Shown piece by piece: positions 24,876 through 32,913 of a stretch of DNA of 56,089 nt. A program made the position numbers and the translations under genes. The first letter of the stretch is position 1. Every line of letters begins with the position of its first letter. Source of the stretch: Alphaproteobacteria bacterium (GTDB lineage: Bacteria; Pseudomonadota; Alphaproteobacteria; Rhodobacterales; Rhodobacteraceae); the NCBI GenBank assembly GCA_024280735.1, contig JAJRPO010000031.1:1-56089 (forward strand), read 5' to 3'. The notes beneath the pieces were generated by a model. The model did not search any database, was not told where the DNA came from, and saw nothing but the letters and a program-made list of their open reading frames with translations.

Positions 24876-24904
24876 GTTATACAAAATAAGCAGCGAACCG
24901 CCAA
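24876..24904 (-). promoter_or_regulatory. predicted promoter of the small RNA
   Basis: On the minus strand TTGGCG (-35) and TATAAC (-10) are separated by exactly 17 bases. The start of transcription would be near 24869. Confidence 0.5.
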
Positions 24905-24981
24905 GTAAAAAAATTAAGTATTCCGTGGATAGTCTTGATACATATGGAAAAACACGATTCAGTATAGGGAATGTTGCGCAG

Positions 24982-26796
24982 ATGACACGGGTCAAGGGTA
25001 GGGTGGTCGGGATTGTGGCAATATGCGCAACAATCCTGTGTCTGAACAATGGCATAGCCATGGCAGAACCGCGTCACGGCATCGCGATGAACGGTGATTT
25101 GGCGCTGGAAAAGGGGTTTTCCGCCCTGCCATATGCGAATCCCGACGCTCCAAAGGGGGGGAAACTGGTTTTTGGCGAATCGGGGGGCTTTGATTCTCTT
25201 AATCCCTTCATCCTGAAAGGCCGCGCCCCTTGGGGCATCCGCGCCCATGTGTTCGAGAGCCTGCTGGGGCGCAATTATGATGAGGCGTTTTCGCTCTACG
25301 GCCTGCTGGCCGAGACTGTGGAAACCGGACCAAACCGCGATTGGGTAGAATTCACCCTGCGCCCCGAGGCACAGTTCTCGGATGGCTCGCCTGTCACGGT
25401 TGAGGACGTGCTCTGGTCTTTTGAAACGCTGGGTACTGTGGGGCACCGACGTTACACCAATGCGTGGGAAAAGATTGCAACTGCCACCCAAACCGGACCG
25501 CGCTCTGTACGGTTTACATTCAAGGTAAAAGACCGCGAACTGCCGCTTATTCTTGGCCTGCGCCCGGTGTTGCGCAAGGCTGATTGGCAAGGGCGTGATT
25601 TTACCGACAGCGGGTTGCAGGTGCCAACCGGCAGCGGCCCTTATGTCATTGATAAGATGGAAGCAAACCGCTATATCACTTTCAAGCGCGATCCTAATTA
25701 TTGGGGCCGTGATTTGGGGTTTAACGCGGGCCGTCACAATTTCGATGAAATCCGCTATGATTATTTCTTCGATCAGAGCGTAATCTTCGAGGCGTTCAAA
25801 GCGGGCGAGATTTCGACCTACCGCGAGGGCAACGCTGAAAAATGGAAAAACGGTTATGATTTTCCTGCAATTTTGTCCGGTGAGGTCATAAAGGCCGAAA
25901 TACCCCATGCGCGCCCCTCAGGTATGAAAGGGTTGGTGATGAATACACGCCGCGCCATATTCGCCGATTGGCGGGTGCGGGCGGCATTGATTCACGCCTT
26001 TAACTTTGAGTTCATAAATCAGGCGTTGAATGGCGGCGGCGAGATACGGCGCAGCTCTTACTTCTCCAACTCGACCCTTGGCATGGAGGCAGGTGCGGCC
26101 ACGGGGCAGGTGCGCGCATTACTGGAACCTTTCGCCGCTGAATTGCTGCCCGGCGCAGTTGAGGGCTACACATTACCTGTTTCAAACGGATCGGAACGCA
26201 ATCGGGGTAATCTGCGCAAGGCGTTGCGTCTGTTCAAACAGGCGGGTTGGGCCGTGAAAGATGGCATTATGCAAAATGCCGCTGGCACTCCGTTTGAATT
26301 TGAGGTGTTGTTGAAATCATCCGCGCGGGAACAAGAAGCAATTACAAGCATTTACATTGACGCGTTAAAGCGTTTGGGCATCAAGGCCTATGTCACTCCT
26401 GTCGATAATGTGCAGTATTTTGAACGTAAGAAATCCTATGATTTCGATGTAATTTTCAATGCGTGGTTCTTGTCCCTGTCACCCGGCAATGAACAGATGC
26501 TCTATTGGGGATCAAAGGGCGTTACCGCCCTTGGCACCCGAAATTATATGGGGATGAACAGCCCCGCAGCGGAGGCGATGATTAACGAGATGTTGAACGC
26601 CACCGAATCGAAAGATTTTACCGCAGCAGTCAAAGCCTTGGACCGGATTTTGACATCCGGCCGTTACGTTATTCCAATCTGGTACGGGGCCACGTCACGC
26701 CTCGCCCATCGGGCAGAGTTTCGCTATCCGGAAAAACTGCCGCTTTACGGCGATTGGTCCGGCTTTCTGCCAGATGTGTGGTGGTACGAGGAGTAA
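24982..26796 (+). CDS. YejA-like family 5 extracellular solute-binding protein
   Basis: The start at 24982 gives 604 residues beginning with a signal peptide (MTRVKGRVVGIVAICATILCL to GIAMA). The SBP_bac_5 domain has LVFGESGGFDSLNPF, WVEFTLRPEAQFSDGSPVTVEDVLWSF, GSGPYVI and NTRRAIFADWRVRAAL, the pattern of YejA-type peptide-binding proteins. Such proteins deliver oligopeptides to an ABC importer. The usual yejBEF permease and ATPase genes do not follow. metY converges directly after, so this is an orphan binding protein. The frame is open further upstream, but that segment is AT-rich and non-homologous. Confidence 0.87.
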   Translation: MTRVKGRVVGIVAICATILCLNNGIAMAEPRHGIAMNGDLALEKGFSALPYANPDAPKGGKLVFGESGGFDSLNPFILKGRAPWGIRAHVFESLLGRNYDEAFSLYGLLAETVETGPNRDWVEFTLRPEAQFSDGSPVTVEDVLWSFETLGTVGHRRYTNAWEKIATATQTGPRSVRFTFKVKDRELPLILGLRPVLRKADWQGRDFTDSGLQVPTGSGPYVIDKMEANRYITFKRDPNYWGRDLGFNAGRHNFDEIRYDYFFDQSVIFEAFKAGEISTYREGNAEKWKNGYDFPAILSGEVIKAEIPHARPSGMKGLVMNTRRAIFADWRVRAALIHAFNFEFINQALNGGGEIRRSSYFSNSTLGMEAGAATGQVRALLEPFAAELLPGAVEGYTLPVSNGSERNRGNLRKALRLFKQAGWAVKDGIMQNAAGTPFEFEVLLKSSAREQEAITSIYIDALKRLGIKAYVTPVDNVQYFERKKSYDFDVIFNAWFLSLSPGNEQMLYWGSKGVTALGTRNYMGMNSPAAEAMINEMLNATESKDFTAAVKALDRILTSGRYVIPIWYGATSRLAHRAEFRYPEKLPLYGDWSGFLPDVWWYEE

Positions 26797-28080
26797 TTAC
26801 CCCGCCGCCTGTGCCAATGCCTGATCCAGATCAGCAATCAGATCCGCCACAGTTTCAATGCCAATCGACAGGCGCACCATGTTAGGCGCGGCTCCGGCTG
26901 CGATCTGCTGCTCCTCGTTCAATTGGCGGTGTGTGGTCGAGGCCGAGTGGATAATCAATGAGCGCGTATCCCCCAGATTGGCCACATGGCTGAATAATTC
27001 CAGCGCATCCACCAGTTTGATACAAGCATCATAGCCGCCTTTGATTGCGAAGGTGAACAGCGCGCCGGCCCCCTTGGGATAGAGCCGCGCAGCCCGTTCC
27101 GCATAGGGCGAACTGGCCAGACCCGCATATGTGACAGACTCCACCCGCGCGTCCTTCTCCAGCCACTGCGCCACCGCAACCGCGTTTTCCACATGGCGCT
27201 GCATCCGCAAAGACAGAGTTTCAATTCCCATCAAGGTATAATGCGCACCCTGCGGATTCATTGTCATGCCAAGGTCGCGCAGACCAATGGCAATGCCATG
27301 AAAGGTAAAGGCCAATTCGCCAAAGGTCTCATGGAATTTCAACCCGTGATAAGCTGGCTCTGCTTCGGATAAGGATGGAAATTTGTCGCTGGCTGACCAA
27401 TCAAACTTACCACTGTCCACCACACAACCGCCCGTCACTGTACCATTACCCGTCAGGTATTTGGTGGTGGAATGCACCACAAGCGTCGCGCCTTGGGCAA
27501 TCGGGTTGCACAGATAGGGCGTGGCCGAGGTATTATCTACAATCAACGGAATACCCGCCGCATCAGTAATCGCCGCGATTGAGGGAATATCGGTGACATA
27601 CCCGCCCGGATTAGAAACGCTCTCGCAGAAAACTGCGCGGGTATCGTCGTTAATTGCCGCCTTCACCGCATCCGTATCGTCGAAATCTACAAAAGTTGCC
27701 GACCAGCCAAAACGCTTAATGGTTTGGCTGAATTGCGTCAGCGTCCCACCATACAACCGTGTCGAGGCCACAACATTACGCCCGGGTGCCATCAAGGGAA
27801 ACAGCGCCATGATCTGCGCCGCGTGGCCGGACGAGCAACAAACAGCCCCAACGCCGCCCTCTAGCGTCGCAATGCGTTCTTGCAAAACTGCAATTGTCGG
27901 ATTGGTCAGGCGGGAATAAATAAACCCCACTTCTTGCAGATTAAACAGCGCCGCCGCGTGATCCGCGTCGCGAAAAACATAACCCGTGGTCTGGTAAATC
28001 GGCGTCTGGCGCGCGCCGGTAGCTGGATCAGGCCGCGCGCCTGCGTGAATTTGTAAGGTGTCAAAGCCGTAATTTGTCAT
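26797..28080 (-). CDS. metY: O-acetylhomoserine sulfhydrylase
   Basis: The 427-residue Cys/Met-metabolism PLP enzyme makes homocysteine from O-acetylhomoserine and sulfide. GFDTLQIHAGARPDPATGARQTPIYQTT is the N-terminal signature of the MetY branch (abridged here as blocks GFDTLQIHAG and RQTPIYQTT). HSTTKYLTGNGTVTGG carries the PLP lysine, and MNPQGAHYTLMGIETLSLRM is the C-terminal substrate block. Two nearby ATGs (28089, 28080) are possible, and the second is preferred by family alignment. It abuts the YejA-like stop and complements metZ at 39116. Confidence 0.9.
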   Translation of the reverse strand: MTNYGFDTLQIHAGARPDPATGARQTPIYQTTGYVFRDADHAAALFNLQEVGFIYSRLTNPTIAVLQERIATLEGGVGAVCCSSGHAAQIMALFPLMAPGRNVVASTRLYGGTLTQFSQTIKRFGWSATFVDFDDTDAVKAAINDDTRAVFCESVSNPGGYVTDIPSIAAITDAAGIPLIVDNTSATPYLCNPIAQGATLVVHSTTKYLTGNGTVTGGCVVDSGKFDWSASDKFPSLSEAEPAYHGLKFHETFGELAFTFHGIAIGLRDLGMTMNPQGAHYTLMGIETLSLRMQRHVENAVAVAQWLEKDARVESVTYAGLASSPYAERAARLYPKGAGALFTFAIKGGYDACIKLVDALELFSHVANLGDTRSLIIHSASTTHRQLNEEQQIAAGAAPNMVRLSIGIETVADLIADLDQALAQAAG

Positions 28081-28187
28081 TTCAATCATCCCATTGTTTT
28101 TTTTAGAAGTTTAGGGCAGGGGCGGGCCTTGCTCAACCAGCCATTTACGTGTTTGCTAACAAAAAACAACAGCAAGAGGATACCCCC

Positions 28188-28937
28188 ATGGCCAGCCCCG
28201 CTCAAGTATTTCGCGACCTTCATGTCAAAGGCGATCCTGTTATTCTGTTTAACATCTGGGATCCCGGCAGCGCCAAAACAGTGCAGGATGCCGGGGCCAA
28301 GGCGCTTGCCACGGGTTCCATGCCTGTGGTGATTGCCCATGGATTTGAAGACGGGGAAAACATGTCACTGGAAATGGCACTGGATAATTTCCGCCGCATC
28401 ATCGCGATTACAGACGTGCCGGTTTCTATGGATTTGGAAGGCGGATATGGCGCGGCCGCTGAGGTGGTTGCGGATACAGTGGCGCAAGCGATTGCCGCAG
28501 GCGCTTGTGGGTTTAATTTTGAAGATCAGGTTGTGGGCGGTGACGGGCTGTATGACATTGAGGAGCAGGTTAAACGCATCACAGCGGCGCGCAGCACCGC
28601 ACAAGATTCCTTCCTAAATGCTCGCACAGACATTTTTCTAAAAGCGCCGCCAGATACGCATAACGCGGAAATGCTGGACGCAGTGATCGAGCGGGCCAAA
28701 GCCTATGAACAGGCAGGGGCAGACGGGTTCTTTGCCCCAGCGTTGGTGGACGAAAAACTGATAGAGGCGCTGTGCAATGCCACCGCTCTGCCGGTCAATA
28801 TCCTCGCCTTGCCCCATGCTCCGGACAATAAAACGCTGGCAGGTTTGGGTGTGTCGCGTATCAGCTATGGCCCCGTGGTCTACAAACAGATGTCCGCGTG
28901 GTTGGGGGAACAGGCGCTCACAGCTTTGACGAAATAA
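28188..28937 (+). CDS. isocitrate lyase/PEP mutase family enzyme
   Basis: The 249-residue TIM-barrel protein starts at 28188 with AAGAGGA upstream. VSMDLEGGYG and GFNFEDQVV are the metal and substrate motifs, and LNARTDIFL carries the catalytic region of the PEP-mutase/oxaloacetate-decarboxylase-like group. The lyase-specific KKCGH loop is absent, so isocitrate lyase activity is unlikely. The natural substrate, perhaps a 2-methylisocitrate or oxaloacetate analogue, is unknown. It overlaps the convergent CoA-binding protein gene by 20 bases. Confidence 0.8.
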   Translation: MASPAQVFRDLHVKGDPVILFNIWDPGSAKTVQDAGAKALATGSMPVVIAHGFEDGENMSLEMALDNFRRIIAITDVPVSMDLEGGYGAAAEVVADTVAQAIAAGACGFNFEDQVVGGDGLYDIEEQVKRITAARSTAQDSFLNARTDIFLKAPPDTHNAEMLDAVIERAKAYEQAGADGFFAPALVDEKLIEALCNATALPVNILALPHAPDNKTLAGLGVSRISYGPVVYKQMSAWLGEQALTALTK

Positions 28938-29397
28938 TACCGGTGTTAAAGCCACCCATCCGCAACTCGCCATAAAGGCGCTGATATTCAATCTTGGGAC
29001 AGCGGTTTTGAATAACCTGCACCCGGCGCGCCGTGGCCACCTGTTCCGCCTCGGCATTATGCACCCCGATCTGCATCCAGATGGTTTTCAGCTCGGGAAG
29101 GGTTTCCAATGCCATATCCACAATTGGCGGCACATGTTCCGAGCGGCGGAAAATATCCACCATATCGATGGTAATATCCTTGGGAATATCGTTAAGCGAG
29201 GCGTAAACCTGCTCGCCAAATAGTTCTTTTCCCGCATGGCCCGGATTAACCGGAATAACCCGAAATCCCCGCAATCCCAGATAGCGCGCCACAAAATACG
29301 AGGGCCTGATTGGATTCATCGACACACCAACGCAGGCAATCACTTTGGTTTGCGTCAGGATTTTGCGCAGCAGCGCGTCACTTGGGTTATCGGTCAT
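28918..29397 (-). CDS. CoA-binding (YccU-type Rossmann) protein
   Basis: The 159-residue protein has a single CoA_binding domain: VIACVGVSMNPIRPSYFVARYL at the nucleotide loop, FRVIPVNPGHAGKELFG, DMVDIFRRSEHVPPIVD and KTIWMQIGVHNAEAEQVA. It is similar to E. coli YccU, whose role is unknown. Its start overlaps the RecD-like helicase stop as ATGA, so the two are probably translated from one message. There is no catalytic histidine as in succinyl-CoA synthetase alpha. Confidence 0.87.
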   Translation of the reverse strand: MTDNPSDALLRKILTQTKVIACVGVSMNPIRPSYFVARYLGLRGFRVIPVNPGHAGKELFGEQVYASLNDIPKDITIDMVDIFRRSEHVPPIVDMALETLPELKTIWMQIGVHNAEAEQVATARRVQVIQNRCPKIEYQRLYGELRMGGFNTGIISSKL

Positions 29398-30905
29398 TCT
29401 GGTGCCTCCAAGGTCAATTTTGCCGGCGTTTGCGTGCGCAAATCATCGATGGTCAGCGGTTCCGTCGGTTTGGCCAACATATAGCGCGTTACCCAAAACA
29501 GACGGGTCTGCGCGCGGGTGATCGCGACGTAAGCCAGCCGTTTCCACAGGGCAATTCCCGCCTCCATCCGTCCGGCGCGTGATGCCGCATAAATGTCCGG
29601 CGCAAAAACCTGAACCTCGGCCCACTGCGACCCCTGCGCCTTGTGAATCGTACAAGCAGCCCCATGCACAAACGCCGCGCCCATGCGTGCCGCAGAAGGG
29701 ATGAACGGCTCTTCTTCCCCCGGCATCTCAATTTTGATAATCGTCGCCGCAGACACCTGAGGGTCGGGCGCGCCCAGCACGTGCAGCCGCGAAAACCCCG
29801 GTTTGCGCCCCGTGCCCAAAAATACCACTTGTGCGCCTTTGATCAAGCCGCGCGCCTCCAGATCGACCCGCTTTTTGCGGTGCTTCATCGGCAATTCGAT
29901 CCCGTCACAAATCAGCGGCTCGCCCGCCAATAACATCTCTGCGGGGGCACCATATGCATTGCGAAAGGCGTGGATCAGGCGAATGCGGGTGGCATTGCGC
30001 CAAACTAAAACCGGCGCGCGCGCCATGGCGCTGGCCTGAACCCGCGGTGTCACCACCACGCGGTCATCACGCGCCGCCGCCTGTTCAATCATCCGTTCAA
30101 AGGACTCAAATGTCAGGCTGTCATCACTAAGGGCATGGGCCAGATCAAGGATCGGATTATCCTGTTCTTGGCGATGCACACGGTTAAGGACCTGTTTGCG
30201 CGGCTCTGGTAATTTGTCAAACGCCATCGAACCAGACTGGCCAAAAGGCGCCAATTGCGCCGGATCTCCAAACAACACCAAGGTCGAGAATATCTCTTTT
30301 AGATCATCGAGTTGCCGGTCATCCAGCATTGAAGATTCGTCAATAAATCCGATGTCCAGCGGATCATCCCGCCGCTTCCAGCCAATGATGAAATCAGACC
30401 CGCGCAGGCCCGCAATCGCCAAGGCCCCGGGAATGGATTTGTTGGATTTGTAAAATTCTGCGGCCCGCATCAGCGCGATATCGCTCAGCCCCTCAATTTC
30501 CGGTTTGTCCCCGTTACCGGCCAGCCATTCAGCGATCTTTTCATATTCCGGATCATACATCGGTGTATAAAGAATGCGGTGAATGGTGGTCGCGGCCACG
30601 CCCTGATTGCGCAACACACTGGCCGCTTTGTTGGTGGGGGCCAGTATCGCCAATGTGCGGCGATCTTTGCGTTTCTTACCCTCATAATCGCCGGAAATAA
30701 TGTCGACATCCATCTGCTGCAACGCTTCGGCCAAATGCGCCAACAACAGGGTTTTTCCCGAACCGGCCTTACCCAGAACCGCCATCACCTGATCAGATCC
30801 CGCGGATTGGGGCAGGGTGGTGCCATTGACCAAATCAACACCGGCACTTTTCAGCGCCTCGGTTATTGCATCATACGCAACCGCCTGATCATCGGAAAAC
30901 ATCAT
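29394..30905 (-). CDS. RecD2-like superfamily 1 DNA helicase
   Basis: The 503-residue protein starts at the first ATG, 30905, with GAAGG upstream. An in-frame TTG lies six codons earlier. Walker A is GKAGSGKT (residues 45-52), then APTNKAASVLRNQG (motif Ia), IGFIDESSML (Walker B), LFGDPAQLAPFGQ (motif III), CTIHKAQGSQWAEV (motif V) and YVAITRAQTRLFWV (motif VI). It lacks the long N-terminal region of RecD2 and is not next to recB or recC. It probably acts in replication or repair, 5' to 3'. Confidence 0.82.
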   Translation of the reverse strand: MMFSDDQAVAYDAITEALKSAGVDLVNGTTLPQSAGSDQVMAVLGKAGSGKTLLLAHLAEALQQMDVDIISGDYEGKKRKDRRTLAILAPTNKAASVLRNQGVAATTIHRILYTPMYDPEYEKIAEWLAGNGDKPEIEGLSDIALMRAAEFYKSNKSIPGALAIAGLRGSDFIIGWKRRDDPLDIGFIDESSMLDDRQLDDLKEIFSTLVLFGDPAQLAPFGQSGSMAFDKLPEPRKQVLNRVHRQEQDNPILDLAHALSDDSLTFESFERMIEQAAARDDRVVVTPRVQASAMARAPVLVWRNATRIRLIHAFRNAYGAPAEMLLAGEPLICDGIELPMKHRKKRVDLEARGLIKGAQVVFLGTGRKPGFSRLHVLGAPDPQVSAATIIKIEMPGEEEPFIPSAARMGAAFVHGAACTIHKAQGSQWAEVQVFAPDIYAASRAGRMEAGIALWKRLAYVAITRAQTRLFWVTRYMLAKPTEPLTIDDLRTQTPAKLTLEAPE

Positions 30906-30977
30906 TGTTTGGCAGACCTTCAAAACCTGTTCGCCGCCAAGCTATAGTGTTGCATGAAGGACGCCCAGCCCCCTCTT

Positions 30978-31020
30978 CGAATTCGTCAAAAAATATCCCC
31001 GCCGGAGGCATCCTTTAAAT
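30978..31020. repeat. dispersed repeat, copy D (short form)
   Basis: On the plus strand it reads CGTCAAAAAATATCCCC, GCCGGAGGCATCCTTTAAA. Only the GGGGATATTT core and the GATGCCTCCGGC arm are kept. The core is identical to copy E at 41741-41778. It lies between the helicase start and the luxI stop. Confidence 0.6.
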
Positions 31021-31031
31021 TGTTCGGAAAT

Positions 31032-31670
31032 TCAGGCACATTTCGATTGCGCAATTTCCATGCCAAAAGCCCGATTATACCAATGACGCGACAATTCAGA
31101 TGAGATTCCGGCCTTTTGCGCCAAACGATAGCGCACCGCCTCGGAAAAATCCCACAGCCCAACATAAATCCGGTCGCGGCCGATGCCTTGGCTTCCCAAA
31201 ATCTCTGGCGACCAACCCAGCGCGCGGTAAATCCGAACCATACGAGGGTCAAACACCCCAACCGCGTGTTCTAGTCCGAAATTTAGCCCGATTTCACAGC
31301 CCGCCAGCATCAAAGCCGCCGAAACGCGCCCCGCCTCTGCGCCAACATCAGGCGCGAGACAAAACCGCGTACTCTCCCAAATCAAAGGGCTGGAAATTCT
31401 CCCGCCCGCAATACCCGAGAAAAAGTCATTCACCATGCAGGGCGCGGTCGTCGGCAATACCCGCATCGAGCCACCGTGTCGCCCCTGCGCATTCTGCCAG
31501 ATCACATAAAGCGGATTTTGTGCGTCATACTGATCTCGTTCAAACCCGTGTTTATCCACAGTAACATCCCAATCCAATCGTTCGCGAAATTGGGTTGCCC
31601 TGTCTCGAAAGAGAGATCTTTGTAATTTTGGGTAAGATTCCAATTGATCGCCGTAAAGATAGGTCAACAT
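31032..31670 (-). CDS. LuxI-family acyl-homoserine-lactone synthase
   Basis: The 212-residue protein starts at the ATG ending at 31670 with GGAG upstream. All invariant LuxI residues are in place: Glu44, Asp46 and Asp49 in FERDQYD, Arg70 in SMRVLP, Phe83, and Glu99 with Arg102 in WESTRF. It makes an N-acyl homoserine lactone from SAM and an acyl carrier protein or acyl-CoA. The acyl chain cannot be predicted. The cognate luxR lies 143 bases upstream on the same strand. Confidence 0.93.
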   Translation of the reverse strand: MLTYLYGDQLESYPKLQRSLFRDRATQFRERLDWDVTVDKHGFERDQYDAQNPLYVIWQNAQGRHGGSMRVLPTTAPCMVNDFFSGIAGGRISSPLIWESTRFCLAPDVGAEAGRVSAALMLAGCEIGLNFGLEHAVGVFDPRMVRIYRALGWSPEILGSQGIGRDRIYVGLWDFSEAVRYRLAQKAGISSELSRHWYNRAFGMEIAQSKCA

Positions 31671-31745
31671 CCGCGCGCTCCTTTTATCGGGGGAAGCCTT
31701 TGCAGGCATGGCGCAGATTTGGCAGATATTGGTTAACGCGGGCTG

Positions 31746-31755
31746 ACCGTACGGT
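31746..31755. promoter_or_regulatory. 10-bp palindrome upstream of luxI
   Basis: ACCGTACGGT is a perfect palindrome 76 bases before the luxI start. It is shorter than a classical 18-20-base lux box but is well placed for a LuxR-type activator near the -35 region. Confidence 0.35.
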
Positions 31756-31813
31756 GCATTTACCCAATTGTAATCAGTTATTTAGGGAAAATTTACTGCA
31801 ATTTTTCAATATT

Positions 31814-32527
31814 TCAGAGGGCGATCAACCCCTGCGACATCGCCTTGGCCACCGCATGTGTGGTGTTCGCCGCCCCCAGTTTGAAACGCGCGGATTCGAT
31901 ATAGACCCGTAAAGTGTGCTCGGAAATAGACAGTTTTTCGGCAACGCGCGCCCGATTTAAACCGCCGCCAAGCAGCCGCAAAGCATCATTTTCACGCGGT
32001 GACAGGTTTGTGTACACCCGCTTGACCCCTGCGAATTCAATCTTGCGCGCGGTTTGGTGGATAAAGTGACCAATCAGCAGCAGGTCAGACATGTGGTTCG
32101 TCACAAACTTTGCCCAGGCGGCATCTGTGCAACTGTGGCTGAGCGAAAACAACGCGAATTCGCCATGCGGGCCACGAATAGGCACGGACACGCCTTGATT
32201 TCCCACGCCGCCGTCAATCGCGTCGACCAGAAAACTGCGGCAGCGCTTTTTGTCCCACGACAGGTTTTTCCAATTATAGGGATGGAACCGTTGAAAGGCG
32301 CTAAGCACGACAGGGTCAATTTTGTATAGCTCTTCCTTCGCGTAATAATCCGCCCATTCTGCCCCATAGGTGGCCAGCGCAAAGGGTTCACTCTTTCGGT
32401 TAACCGAATGATAAACAGCGTGATTAACCTGAAACAGGCACCGCAATTCCCCCACTTGATGATAGAGGTCTTCAAAAGTGTTACAATGCTCTACGCGCTC
32501 CAGGAACGCTTCCATTTGGTCGTGCAT
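31814..32527 (-). CDS. LuxR-family quorum-sensing regulator
   Basis: The 237-residue protein starts at the ATG ending at 32527 (GGAG upstream). The N-terminal autoinducer-binding domain keeps Trp58, Tyr62, Asp71-Pro72 and Trp86. The C-terminal GerE HTH is LSPRENDALRLLGGGLNRARVAEKL, with SISEHTLRVYIESARFKLGA as the recognition helix (blocks shown separately). It should bind the AHL made by the adjacent synthase and control transcription. A small ORF overlaps its 5' end by 47 bases. Confidence 0.92.
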   Translation of the reverse strand: MHDQMEAFLERVEHCNTFEDLYHQVGELRCLFQVNHAVYHSVNRKSEPFALATYGAEWADYYAKEELYKIDPVVLSAFQRFHPYNWKNLSWDKKRCRSFLVDAIDGGVGNQGVSVPIRGPHGEFALFSLSHSCTDAAWAKFVTNHMSDLLLIGHFIHQTARKIEFAGVKRVYTNLSPRENDALRLLGGGLNRARVAEKLSISEHTLRVYIESARFKLGAANTTHAVAKAMSQGLIAL

Positions 32528-32684
32528 ATGACTCCACCACGATCGCTTTACGCGCCTTAGCTGTGATTTCCTCCACAGCGATGTGAATGGTGTCGTCCAG
32601 CTGTTCCGCCAGCGCCTCAAAACCGTTCTTTTGGGAAAACTTACGCAAGTCCCGCAGAACGTCGATCATCCAATCCTGTGACAT
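32481..32684 (-). CDS. small protein overlapping the start of luxR
   Basis: The 67-residue ORF starts at the ATG ending at 32684 with GAGGG six bases upstream. MSQDWMIDVLRDLRKF and FEALAEQLDDTIHIAVEEI look like two amphipathic helices. The C-terminal 15 residues are read through the 5' end of luxR in another frame and look unselected. The good ribosome site and protein-like helices support a real gene translationally coupled to luxR. The function is unknown and could be modulation of LuxR. Confidence 0.6.
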   Translation of the reverse strand: MSQDWMIDVLRDLRKFSQKNGFEALAEQLDDTIHIAVEEITAKARKAIVVESYARPNGSVPGARRAL

Positions 32685-32832
32685 ATACACCCTCAGTCAT
32701 AAAGGTTAACAGATTATTAATTTCAACCCTAACACGAGTAATTATGCACCTACTATTCGCTGTTGTACACTAGCCATAAAGAGCGAGAGGGCGATTCTAA
32801 GGCCTTGATAGAATTAAGATTATTTTTTAGAC

Positions 32833-32867
32833 AAAAGGCCAACAACAGCATTCAGCTGTTGTTGGCC
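32833..32867 (-). terminator. strong intrinsic terminator after ccr
   Basis: GGCCAACAACAGC pairs perfectly with GCTGTTGTTGGCC around ATTCA (13 bp). On the minus strand it is followed by TTTTGTC. It lies about 46 bases after the ccr stop. Confidence 0.88.
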
Positions 32868-32913
32868 CTCATCGTTTTGCCAGAAAAATAGAAAACCAAT
32901 CGGGCGTCAGGCC

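Noticed and set aside
24877-25908. 343-codon minus-strand frame opposite the YejA-like gene
   Set aside because: Antisense shadow, no ribosome site or recognisable domain. It also crosses the sRNA promoter.
28081-28187. SAM riboswitch before metY
   Set aside because: I looked for the SAM-II core (GATTTG plus a 3' CTAAAAGG strand) on the minus strand and it is not there.
31746-31755. Classical 20-bp lux box before luxI
   Set aside because: Only the central 10 bases are palindromic and the flanks do not pair, so it is listed only as a weak candidate operator.
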